This document shows, piece by piece, positions 1 through 6,501 of a DNA stretch of 14,179 nucleotides (the first letter of the stretch is position 1; each line of letters begins with the position of its first letter). The notes under the pieces are model-generated. The model was given only the letters and a program-made list of their open reading frames with translations. It made no database searches and was not told the origin of the DNA. The translations under genes and the position numbers were made by a program. The stretch is from Candidatus Atribacteria bacterium (GTDB taxonomy: Bacteria > Atribacterota > JALVIU01), in NCBI GenBank assembly GCA_027028665.1, contig JALVIU010000146.1, positions 1 through 14,179 of the forward strand, read 5' to 3'.

Positions 1-2
1 AA

Positions 3-533
3 TATAAAACTCAACTTGTACTCTTAAAGAGGCTCTTGCTTTCCTTTGTGCGGACAAATGAACTCTGGGGAGAGGTGCCTGAGGTACCACTCTCTCCAGA
101 TACCCAGTATAGGCTACCAGATCTCCTCACAGATGTACTTATCGATTATATCGACAGTAGTGCAAACATAAAGGATATTGAGATGATAAACTACAATAAA
201 ACTCTTTACATGTATATAAATGTAATGAGAAAAATATCAAAGAAATATATATATCATCTAAGATTCTTCATCCCTCAAAAGGATGGTGCTATAAAAGGGA
301 TTATTTCTTACAACAAAAAGAGGGGAATGAATATATTCATATCCAGGAATAAAGGCTGGAATCCAGATAGAAATAATATAAAAGCCATGGCTCAAAAAAA
401 TAGTGTAGAATTTGTGCTTCCCCTCCCCCAGAATACAAAACAAATTCTTGTGGGATATGATACAAACCTGGCTAAAAAGACTCGTCTTCCTTATATTGAT
501 ACCACAGGAGAGTTTATTATAAATCTTAGATAA
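3..533 (+). CDS. Hypothetical protein, 5' end probably outside the window
   Basis: The reading frame is open from the first in-frame codon at position 3 to the TAA at 531-533. A TTG at 36 is the first possible start inside the window, but the purine run AAAGAGG ends only 3 nt before it, so a start further upstream is more likely. About 176 residues are visible. I do not recognise the family. The early part (WGEVPEVPLSPDTQYRLPDL) is proline-rich. It is followed by a basic, Ile/Tyr/Asn-rich alternating beta-like region and a Lys/Thr-rich C-terminus. No membrane segment, signal peptide or catalytic motif is obvious in the visible part. It converges on the exported-protein gene on the other strand, with 21 nt between the stops and no clear terminator hairpin. 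Codon use resembles the neighbours, so I take it as a real gene. Function is unknown. Confidence 0.6.
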   Translation, partial: YKTQLVLLKRLLLSFVRTNELWGEVPEVPLSPDTQYRLPDLLTDVLIDYIDSSANIKDIEMINYNKTLYMYINVMRKISKKYIYHLRFFIPQKDGAIKGIISYNKKRGMNIFISRNKGWNPDRNNIKAMAQKNSVEFVLPLPQNTKQILVGYDTNLAKKTRLPYIDTTGEFIINLR

Positions 534-554
534 CGACAAGAATCTATATACTCT

Positions 555-1148
555 TTATTTATTGGCAGGTTTCACTATCATTATAATAGTATATGCATTT
601 TCAGAGTACTTAGATGGATCAATCCCTATCATTTTTGCCGATTTAATAGTGTCTTCATTAGATTGAATTTTAAATGTTCTAAATGAAAGAACATAGGGCA
701 CATTTTCAAAGACTACATTGTATATTTTCCCTTCAAGTGTTGCATCTAATTCATCCAATTTATTCTCTACCTGTTTCCTTAATGTCCTGATGATATTACT
801 ATTTAGTTTTTCATTATTCCCATCTATTATCCCAATAATTCCAGTAGAATTTACGGATTCATTCTCATCCATGTAAAAATTGGATATTATATATGCTTTA
901 GACCCATTACTATTGTCAATTGTCTTTTCCTGTATAGTAACATATTTACCTGATGGTAAATTATGCACCACCAAAGATTTACCCATTGATTTTTTAATTT
1001 GCGAAAGCGACATACCATAGACAAGTTTGCAAATCTTAAATAAACTAACCAGTGTATCTCCATAATTTGAAGCAAAACCTATCTGGGTACCAAAAACTAA
1101 GATCATCAAAAAAATGAGCAATACAGTGTTTAAAATTCTCTTAAACAT
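555..1148 (-). CDS. Exported hypothetical protein downstream of the diguanylate cyclase
   Basis: The protein has 197 residues when started at the ATG at 1148. That start has a good ribosome site (GGGAGGT, about 6-7 nt upstream); a longer version starting at 1163 would swallow the site. Residues 1-25 form a signal peptide: MFKR, then a hydrophobic core and a likely cut after FAS. The mature part is about 170 residues, soluble, with mixed alpha/beta character and one charged helix (about 120-140, rich in Arg/Lys/Glu/Asp). I see no cysteine pairs of note, lipobox or enzyme motif, and do not recognise the family. It starts 48 nt after the stop of the GGDEF gene on the same strand, with no promoter or terminator between, so the two are probably one transcript. 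By inference it may act outside the membrane with the sensor part of the cyclase. Confidence 0.75.
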   Translation of the reverse strand: MFKRILNTVLLIFLMILVFGTQIGFASNYGDTLVSLFKICKLVYGMSLSQIKKSMGKSLVVHNLPSGKYVTIQEKTIDNSNGSKAYIISNFYMDENESVNSTGIIGIIDGNNEKLNSNIIRTLRKQVENKLDELDATLEGKIYNVVFENVPYVLSFRTFKIQSNEDTIKSAKMIGIDPSKYSENAYTIIMIVKPANK

Positions 1149-1196
1149 AACTATACCTCCCATTTTTATTTTACTCCCAATATATAAAAAAATCTC

Positions 1197-2714
1197 TTAG
1201 CCTCTTACAGTCTTATTTATAAATAATCCATGTCTCTTTTTTTTCTTATTTTTTAGCTTATACATATACTCATCTGCCTCTTCTAAAGCCTTATCCAGCC
1301 CTTTATCTAATGCTGTAATACCATAAGAGAAGGTAAGACCTTTACGCTTTTTAAACTCATCTTCGATAGTTTTTACTATATCATGTGCATAATATGTAGA
1401 ACACTTTCTTATAATAATTACAAATTCATCTCCTCCTATTCTTATAACTACATCTTTTCCCTTTATATTATCCTTTATTACATTAACAAGGTCCTTTAAG
1501 ACTTTATCACCAAAACTATGACCAAAAGAATCATTTATCTCTTTAAAGTTATCTACATCAAGATATACAAGTACATCCTCATCTGAAACCTCTAAATCTT
1601 CCAAAATTCTCCTATTATATGCCTTTGTAAGGGGATCAATCTCACTTTCTGTATAAAGGGTTTCATGTTCTGTACGCAAAAAATTTACAATAGAAAAGGC
1701 ATAATAGGAAAGACCGTAAGCAACTATAGGAACAGCAGCATAAGAAAAAATAGATGTAATATAGAAGTGTATAAGGGATATAAATAAAACGATAGATGGG
1801 GGTACAAGCCTTCTGAGATTATATTTTACTGCCCTATATGTAATAAGAGATATATTTACGATAAAGAGAGGAGCAGCATATCTCAGAGCAAGGGTTCTTG
1901 CCATTCTAAAATCTGGAATAACAATAATTAAAATTGCAGTTATTATTGAAAGTATTTTTATGGAATGATATTTTACCTGTTTATTAAAAAGTAAAAGTAT
2001 CAGTTCTTGATGAAAAGCAAATGCAAGATAGATAGAGGCATAGACAAGTCTTTTGTAGAGAAAGATAAGGTTCCCTGGACCTACACTATACCAAAATCCC
2101 ATATTGGATAGAAATATAGCTGTGGATAAAAGAGAGAGTGCTGCAATAAAGTATTTATATCGTATTCTTTCTACCTTAACGGAAAGTACTGTAAAGTACA
2201 CAAAGAATGAAAAAAGGGAAAAAGAAGCATAGGTAGATAAACCAGAAAATAATAGGTTTAAAAACATTAAAAGGGGCCACGGTTTATCTAATATAGAGGG
2301 TGGATAAATACTGTTGAAATCAAACAGGTATTTAAGTTTCATTTCAACAGTATTTTCGCCCTCTTTCAAATGGATAGGTGCAGCAAAGGAGTATGTCCAG
2401 ATATTAGAATTTAACCATATGCCAATAGAAAAAACCTCCTCATTGTTCACCTTTAAAATTATGCCCTTTGAGTCTATTCTGGAAAGGAGTATATATCTAT
2501 CTTTTTCTTCGGAAGAATATATTTTTGTAGTATATGTAAACCAGGCGGGCCTTTCTACTTTTCCTTTAAGTGGAAAAGTGACTTCTCTTCCATTTATCGT
2601 CCACCTGTCAAGATGTTGCCCAGGGATACGAGAAAAAATCGCTGTAAGTATAAATATTAAGATATATATCAATATACCAATAAATATTCTTAAGTTAAGT
2701 CTATAAGTATACAT
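1197..2714 (-). CDS. Membrane diguanylate cyclase (GGDEF) with extracytoplasmic sensor domain
   Basis: A 505-residue protein that should make cyclic-di-GMP from two GTP at the inner face of the membrane. Residues 9-28 are a first membrane segment. Residues 30-145 look like an outside beta-sandwich of the sugar-binding/7TMR-DISM-extracellular type (a KEGENTVEMKL strand near the end). Residues 146-346 hold about six to seven further membrane segments, and residues 356-490 are the GGDEF domain. Visible there are the DPLTKAYNRR entry motif, metal-binding LDVDNF (D386) with NDSFGHSFGD, and the intact signature GGDEF at 427-431. The inhibitory I-site position, five residues before the signature, reads KGKD instead of RxxD, so classical product inhibition may be weak. 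No Shine-Dalgarno sequence precedes the ATG, and a TATAAT box ends 6 nt before it. The layout matches 7TM-receptor-type GGDEF proteins; the ligand is unknown. Confidence 0.9.
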   Translation of the reverse strand: MYTYRLNLRIFIGILIYILIFILTAIFSRIPGQHLDRWTINGREVTFPLKGKVERPAWFTYTTKIYSSEEKDRYILLSRIDSKGIILKVNNEEVFSIGIWLNSNIWTYSFAAPIHLKEGENTVEMKLKYLFDFNSIYPPSILDKPWPLLMFLNLLFSGLSTYASFSLFSFFVYFTVLSVKVERIRYKYFIAALSLLSTAIFLSNMGFWYSVGPGNLIFLYKRLVYASIYLAFAFHQELILLLFNKQVKYHSIKILSIITAILIIVIPDFRMARTLALRYAAPLFIVNISLITYRAVKYNLRRLVPPSIVLFISLIHFYITSIFSYAAVPIVAYGLSYYAFSIVNFLRTEHETLYTESEIDPLTKAYNRRILEDLEVSDEDVLVYLDVDNFKEINDSFGHSFGDKVLKDLVNVIKDNIKGKDVVIRIGGDEFVIIIRKCSTYYAHDIVKTIEDEFKKRKGLTFSYGITALDKGLDKALEEADEYMYKLKNKKKKRHGLFINKTVRG

Positions 2715-2720
2715 ATAATA

Positions 2721-2750
2721 ATTATATCATATTCGAGTGAGATAAACCAA
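2721..2750 (-). promoter_or_regulatory. Promoter of the diguanylate cyclase gene, extended -10, likely leaderless
   Basis: Read on the minus strand, TGATATAAT forms an extended -10 (TATAAT at 2726-2721). Eighteen bases upstream is a weak -35, TTGGTT (2750-2745). The -10 ends 6 nt before the ATG at 2714, so transcription would be expected to begin at or within a base or two of the start codon. There is no purine-rich ribosome site in the gap (TATTAT). Confidence 0.6.
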
Positions 2751-2775
2751 AAAATCTCTTCTTCTTTATCACTTT

Positions 2776-2794
2776 CGATAATGTAAAGTTATCG
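2776..2794. promoter_or_regulatory. Small dyad in the divergent intergenic region
   Basis: CGATAA (2776-2781) and TTATCG (2789-2794) are perfect inverted halves around a 7-nt spacer. The dyad lies upstream of the cyclase promoter on one side and about 85 nt before the rpe promoter on the other, a position suited to a shared operator. A small hairpin is also possible. The 6-bp arms are short, so chance cannot be excluded. Confidence 0.25.
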
Positions 2795-2796
2795 TA

Positions 2797-2853
2797 GAAA
2801 CCACCATCATTCCCTTGATCCTCTCCTTGACCAGAGAGAGGAAGACTCAGGGT
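2797..2853. repeat. Copy of a dispersed palindromic repeat
   Basis: This non-coding stretch carries a pyrimidine-rich left part with ATCATT and CTCTCCTTGACC, then a purine-rich right part (AGAGAGAGG ... GGGTG). CCTCTC at 2820-2825 pairs with GAGAGG at 2836-2841 around a short loop. The same order of elements (AATCATT, CCTCCCTT, AGAGAG, GGGTG) occurs at 13863-13905, and related blocks occur at 12404-12451 and 13801-13830. The spacing differs, so this copy is diverged. Such elements resemble intergenic REP/MITE-like palindromes. Confidence 0.4.
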
Positions 2854-2879
2854 GTAATCTCTATTTATAAGAAGGGGAA

Positions 2880-2908
2880 TTGACAAAGTAAATAAGAGGT
2901 ACTATAAT
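2880..2908 (+). promoter_or_regulatory. Consensus promoter of the rpe operon
   Basis: TTGACA (2880-2885), a 17-nt spacer, then TATAAT (2903-2908): a full match to the primary sigma factor consensus. Transcription should start near 2915, giving a leader of about 26 nt that carries a GAGGG ribosome site (2930-2934), 6 nt before the rpe ATG. Confidence 0.85.
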
Positions 2909-2940
2909 GCAAAAAACAATATATTAATAGAGGGATAGAT

Positions 2941-3618
2941 ATGAAAAATATCTTGCTTTCTGCATCACTTATGTGCGCAGATTTTAAGAATCTGGGAAAT
3001 GTACTTTACACCTTAGAATCTGAAGGTATTGATATAATCCATGTAGATATAATGGATGGACACTTTGTACCAAATATTGCACTTTCTCCCATCATTATCT
3101 CATCTATCAAAGATGCAACTTATCTTCCTTTTGATGCACACCTTATGCTCGATGACCCCTCTTTTATCCTTGATCCTCTTCTTGATACAAACATAGAGAC
3201 TATTACATTTCACCTCGAAACAATTAAGGGAAAGGCCTTTCGCCTTATAGATTGGATAAAAAAGAAAGACAGAAAAGTAGGGGTTGCTATAAATCCAGAA
3301 ACTCCCTTAGAAGAAGGGGAATATATCTATCCATTAGTGGATAAGGTTACTATTATGACTGTAGATCCAGGATTTACAGGTCAAAAATTTATAGAGGAAA
3401 TGATAAAAAAAATAGAGAAATTAAACAGGATAAAAAGAGAAAATAGTTATAAATTTTTCATTGAGGTAGACGGAGGAATAAACAGGGAAAGCTTTAAAAA
3501 GGTGATAGAAAGTGGTGCTCAAATATTGGTACTTGGGAGCACAAGCCTCTTTAGTTCAAAAAACCTTAAAGAAAATATAGAAGGGATAAAAGGTATAATT
3601 AAGTCCTATGAAAATTAA
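2941..3618 (+). CDS. rpe: Ribulose-phosphate 3-epimerase
   Basis: The enzyme interconverts ribulose 5-phosphate and xylulose 5-phosphate in the pentose phosphate pathway, in the cytoplasm. The protein has 225 residues, the usual length for this TIM-barrel family. Clear motifs in order: LSASLMCADF at the start, HVDIMDGHFVPN (metal ligand H34, catalytic D36), DAHLML (H67), VGVAINPETP, TIMTVDPGFTGQKF, EVDGGIN (second catalytic Asp, D177), and the phosphate-binding end GAQILVLGSTSLF. The ATG has a GAGGG ribosome site and a consensus promoter upstream. Its last 11 nt overlap the start of the metallo-hydrolase gene, so the two are translated from one message. It is the only pentose phosphate gene in the window. 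Confidence 0.96.
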   Translation: MKNILLSASLMCADFKNLGNVLYTLESEGIDIIHVDIMDGHFVPNIALSPIIISSIKDATYLPFDAHLMLDDPSFILDPLLDTNIETITFHLETIKGKAFRLIDWIKKKDRKVGVAINPETPLEEGEYIYPLVDKVTIMTVDPGFTGQKFIEEMIKKIEKLNRIKRENSYKFFIEVDGGINRESFKKVIESGAQILVLGSTSLFSSKNLKENIEGIKGIIKSYEN

Positions 3619-4225
3619 AAGATTTGTACTTAGTCCGCTGGATACAAATTGTTATCTTTTATACAAAGAGAAAAAGGGTATAGTTATTGACCCTGGGGGT
3701 GATATATCTGAACTCCTTTCATTTATAGATACGTATAATATAGAGATAAAATATATACTGAATACCCATCTTCACTTTGACCATACCCTCTCGAATAAAC
3801 TGCTTAAGGATAAAACCGGCGCAAAGATACTTGCAAACAGCAAAGATAGATACCTACTTGATATGGATCTGGGACAGGGTGGTATGCTTGGCCTTCCCAG
3901 AGTAGAACCTTTTGATTTTGACGAACTCTCTGAAGGAAATAGAATCTTTCTTGAGGAGAAATGTATAATAATCTCCACTCCAGGACATACACCTGGGAGT
4001 CTCTCTTTTTATTTTCCCTCTAAAAAGGTAATTTTTGTAGGAGATCTTATATTTTACCACTCTATAGGGAGGACAGATTTTCCAGGAGGGGATTTTGAGG
4101 CTATAGCAAGGTCCATAAAGGAAAAAATATATTTATTATCTGATAATGTTATTATATACCCTGGACATGGGGCCTATACGACCATAAAAGAGGAAAAGCT
4201 ACATAATCCATTTATAAGAGGATAG
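3608..4225 (+). CDS. MBL-fold metallo-hydrolase, glyoxalase II-like
   Basis: A 205-residue cytoplasmic hydrolase of the metallo-beta-lactamase fold. Metal ligands are all present: THLHFDH (H54, H56, D58, H59), PGHTPGS (H127), GDLIF (D146) and YPGHG (H187). The segment HSIGRTDFPGGD after D146 is typical of the small glyoxalase II-like/YcbL group, which lacks the long C-terminal glutathione-binding part of true GloB. A thioester hydrolase role is likely but the substrate cannot be read from sequence. The start codon lies inside the end of rpe (11-nt overlap) with only a weak, distant AAAGG before it, so translation is probably coupled. Four nucleotides separate its stop from the transporter gene. 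Confidence 0.9.
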   Translation: MKIKRFVLSPLDTNCYLLYKEKKGIVIDPGGDISELLSFIDTYNIEIKYILNTHLHFDHTLSNKLLKDKTGAKILANSKDRYLLDMDLGQGGMLGLPRVEPFDFDELSEGNRIFLEEKCIIISTPGHTPGSLSFYFPSKKVIFVGDLIFYHSIGRTDFPGGDFEAIARSIKEKIYLLSDNVIIYPGHGAYTTIKEEKLHNPFIRG

Positions 4226-4229
4226 TTTA

Positions 4230-5105
4230 ATGGATAATCATAAAACAAGGTTTTCCTATACAGAAGGCTGGCTCTCTGCAGGCATAAATGTGGTACTTTT
4301 TATACTAAAATACACAGTGGGTATACTCTATGGCTCTATTGCCATTATCGCAGATGCCTGGCATTCTCTCTCGGATTCTATAACTTCTATTATTATAATC
4401 TTAAGTACCAGGATTTCAAAAAAGCCACCAGATAAAGAACACCCCTTTGGGCATGAGCGTATAAATCTTATAGCATCCATTATAATAGGAGTATTGCTAT
4501 TCACAGTAGCCTTTAACTTTTTTGAAAGTTCTTTAAAAAAACTTATATCTAAACAGGGTGCCACCTATGGTATATGGGCTATTCTGGTAATAATTGTATC
4601 CATCTTGGTAAAAGAAGGGCTCGCAAGATATGCATTCTTTACTTTTAGAAAAACAGGGCTCGAGATGCTTAAAGCAGACGCCTGGCATCATAGAAGTGAT
4701 GCCCTCTCATCTCTTATTGTACTTATCGGTATTCTTCTGGGAAGGTTTTTCTGGTGGATAGACGGTATATTGGGGATTATTATATCTATTATTATTATGT
4801 ATACAGCATATGAAGTATTTAAGGAATCAATAAGTCCCATACTTGGAGAATCCCCTGACGAAGAGCTTATAAAGTATGTAAAAAGGATATGCAATGAAGT
4901 CTCGGATATAGGAAATCTACATGCCCACCACTTCCACATTCATAATTACGGCACCCACAAAGAGCTTACCTTTCATCTTGTATTTCCAAAGGATATGAGT
5001 ATAGAAGATTGCCACAGGATTGCTACAAGTATAGAAAAAAGGATAAAAAAAGAACTTAATATAGACACCACCATACATTTAGAGAGTATAGATGTTATAA
5101 TCTAA
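4230..5105 (+). CDS. Cation diffusion facilitator (divalent metal efflux)
   Basis: A 291-residue inner-membrane metal/proton antiporter of the CDF family, with six membrane helices (about residues 14-210) and a cytoplasmic C-terminal domain. The transport site is visible as H45-x3-D49 (in AWHSLSD) and H153-x3-D157 (in AWHHRSD); the numbering coincides with E. coli YiiP, whose first residue there is Asp. His at 45 is the pattern usual in zinc/cadmium/cobalt transporters rather than iron or manganese ones, so zinc-type efflux is favoured. EHPFGHER (70-77) is the conserved loop motif. The cytoplasmic domain carries a histidine cluster (H231, H233, H234, H236, H238) that could bind regulatory metal. 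It is the third gene of the rpe operon, with AGAGG before its ATG. The metal remains an inference. Confidence 0.92.
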   Translation: MDNHKTRFSYTEGWLSAGINVVLFILKYTVGILYGSIAIIADAWHSLSDSITSIIIILSTRISKKPPDKEHPFGHERINLIASIIIGVLLFTVAFNFFESSLKKLISKQGATYGIWAILVIIVSILVKEGLARYAFFTFRKTGLEMLKADAWHHRSDALSSLIVLIGILLGRFFWWIDGILGIIISIIIMYTAYEVFKESISPILGESPDEELIKYVKRICNEVSDIGNLHAHHFHIHNYGTHKELTFHLVFPKDMSIEDCHRIATSIEKRIKKELNIDTTIHLESIDVII

Positions 5106-5151
5106 GATATTTTTATAAATAATTTCAACTTTTTCCAAAATAAAGAAATCC

Positions 5152-5204
5152 TCCAACAAATTCTTCTTATCTTGCTGGAAGCATTATGTTGGAAATAATT
5201 ATTT
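5152..5204. promoter_or_regulatory. Possible operator region upstream of the EAL-HDOD gene
   Basis: Two inverted repeats lie in the 97-nt gap before the promoter. TCCAACA (5152-5158) pairs with TGTTGGA (5187-5193) across 28 nt. The perfect 12-nt palindrome AAATAATTATTT (5193-5204) runs into the first two bases of the -35 box. A regulator bound to the second would cover the -35. AT richness makes the second palindrome easier to get by chance. No terminator hairpin with a T-run is visible after the transporter gene. Confidence 0.3.
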
Positions 5205-5231
5205 GACACAAAATAAAGATTGTTATATAAT
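5203..5231 (+). promoter_or_regulatory. Consensus promoter of the EAL-HDOD gene, likely leaderless
   Basis: TTGACA (5203-5208), 17-nt spacer, TATAAT (5226-5231): a full consensus. The -10 box ends 6 nt before the ATG at 5238, so the predicted first transcribed base falls at the start codon. The gap (TTTAAC) has no ribosome site. The same 6-nt geometry is seen at the diguanylate cyclase gene. Confidence 0.85.
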
Positions 5232-5237
5232 TTTAAC

Positions 5238-6452
5238 ATGGAAGTATTCTTGGGTAGGCAACCTATATTTGACCAAAAGGAAAATACATGTGCATATGAA
5301 CTCCTTTTTCGTTCAACGAAAGAGAATGTTTATACAGGAAAAGATGCAGTAACATCTACATCCCATGTACTCTCTACTGCATTTACCTCATTCAACATAA
5401 AGGAAGTGGTGGGAGGAAAAAAGGCCTTTGTAAACTTTCCAGATAAGCTTCTAATCCAGGGAATGCCCAAAATCTTTCCCAGAGAAATACTTGTAATAGA
5501 GGTACTGGAAGGTGTTACTGCATCTCCTGAAGTAGAAGAATCCTTAAGAGAGTTCAAAAGAGAAGGATATCTTATCGCACTTGATGATTTTGTATATGAT
5601 GCATCACTTTCTGAATTTGTAAAACTTGCAGATATAATAAAGGTGGATTTTCGCGAATTTAAGGGAGAGGCAAGAGGCGCAATAATAGATGAAATGCTTA
5701 CTATAAACCCAAACCTTAAATTCCTTGCGGAAAAGGTGGAGACAAAGGAGGAGTTTGAAGAGGCAAAAAAATTTGGATATAAATACTTCCAGGGCTATTT
5801 TTTTGAAAAGCCTACTATTATCTCCACCAAAGATGTACCTGCCTATAAACTGACTTATCTAAGGCTTTTAAATGAGATAAGAAAGGAAGATATAGATTTT
5901 GATGAACTTGAAAATATAGTAAAAACCGATGCATCACTTCCCTATAAACTCTTAAGATATATAAACTCTGTACATTTTGGACTAAGAGAAGAGATAAAGT
6001 CTATAAAACAGGCACTTGTTCTCTTAGGTATAGATGGGGTAAGAAAATGGCTTACCATTGTAATTGTAGGAAATCTTACAGAGGATAAACCCCAGGAGCT
6101 TGCGGTAAACTCTGTGGTACGCGGGAGATTTTGTGAGCTTATAGGAGAATATGTAAAAAAGGATGTACCTAAAAGTGAGTTGTTTTTATTGGGGCTTTTT
6201 TCCATGATAGATATAATAGTTGGAAAACCAAAAGAGGATCTTCTTAAAGAGGTTCACATACCTGAGGAGATAAAGGATGCTTTATTGGGAAAAGAAAATA
6301 CTTTTTCAGATATATTAAATCTTGCAATTGCCTGTGAGAAGGTAGAGGATAATAAAATGAGCTATTACTCGACAAAGCTTAACGTAAATAAGGAGCTAAT
6401 AAATGAACTATATTGGGAGGCACTTAGATGGGCAAGCAAGATCTTTCTCTAA
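5238..6452 (+). CDS. EAL-HDOD domain signalling protein (YuxH-like)
   Basis: A 404-residue cytoplasmic protein: EAL domain at about 1-200, HDOD domain at about 200-395. The ATG at 5238 is chosen over the TTG at 5220 because the family begins with M(E)VFLGRQPIFD and because the TTG would lie inside the promoter. Catalytic positions of c-di-GMP phosphodiesterases are mostly kept: E21 (in ELLFR, where active enzymes have EALxR), N66, E88, D116/D117, K135, E165 and Q185 (FQGYFFEKP). Loop 6, normally DDFGTGYSS, is DDFVYDASL, a change that in related proteins usually destroys activity or leaves only binding. The HDOD part lacks HD-phosphohydrolase metal ligands, as HDOD domains do. It is probably a c-di-GMP-related regulator or effector rather than a strong enzyme. 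It may share a transcript with the acyl-CoA synthetase 49 nt downstream. Confidence 0.9.
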   Translation: MEVFLGRQPIFDQKENTCAYELLFRSTKENVYTGKDAVTSTSHVLSTAFTSFNIKEVVGGKKAFVNFPDKLLIQGMPKIFPREILVIEVLEGVTASPEVEESLREFKREGYLIALDDFVYDASLSEFVKLADIIKVDFREFKGEARGAIIDEMLTINPNLKFLAEKVETKEEFEEAKKFGYKYFQGYFFEKPTIISTKDVPAYKLTYLRLLNEIRKEDIDFDELENIVKTDASLPYKLLRYINSVHFGLREEIKSIKQALVLLGIDGVRKWLTIVIVGNLTEDKPQELAVNSVVRGRFCELIGEYVKKDVPKSELFLLGLFSMIDIIVGKPKEDLLKEVHIPEEIKDALLGKENTFSDILNLAIACEKVEDNKMSYYSTKLNVNKELINELYWEALRWASKIFL

Positions 6453-6501
6453 CAAAAAAGTCTTATATAAGTTTAACTAATAATACAGGAGCGTGATATG
6501 T

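Noticed and set aside
2314-2706. 130-codon + strand frame inside the cyclase gene
   Set aside because: Antisense shadow of a well-supported GGDEF gene; no start signal.
2797-2853. CRISPR-like repeat
   Set aside because: Copies are diverged, unevenly spaced and not separated by regular spacers.
5106-5202. Terminator after the transporter gene
   Set aside because: The 7-bp inverted repeat has a 28-nt loop and no T-run after it.
5220-5237. TTG start adding six residues to the EAL-HDOD protein
   Set aside because: It lies in the promoter spacer and before the family N-terminus.
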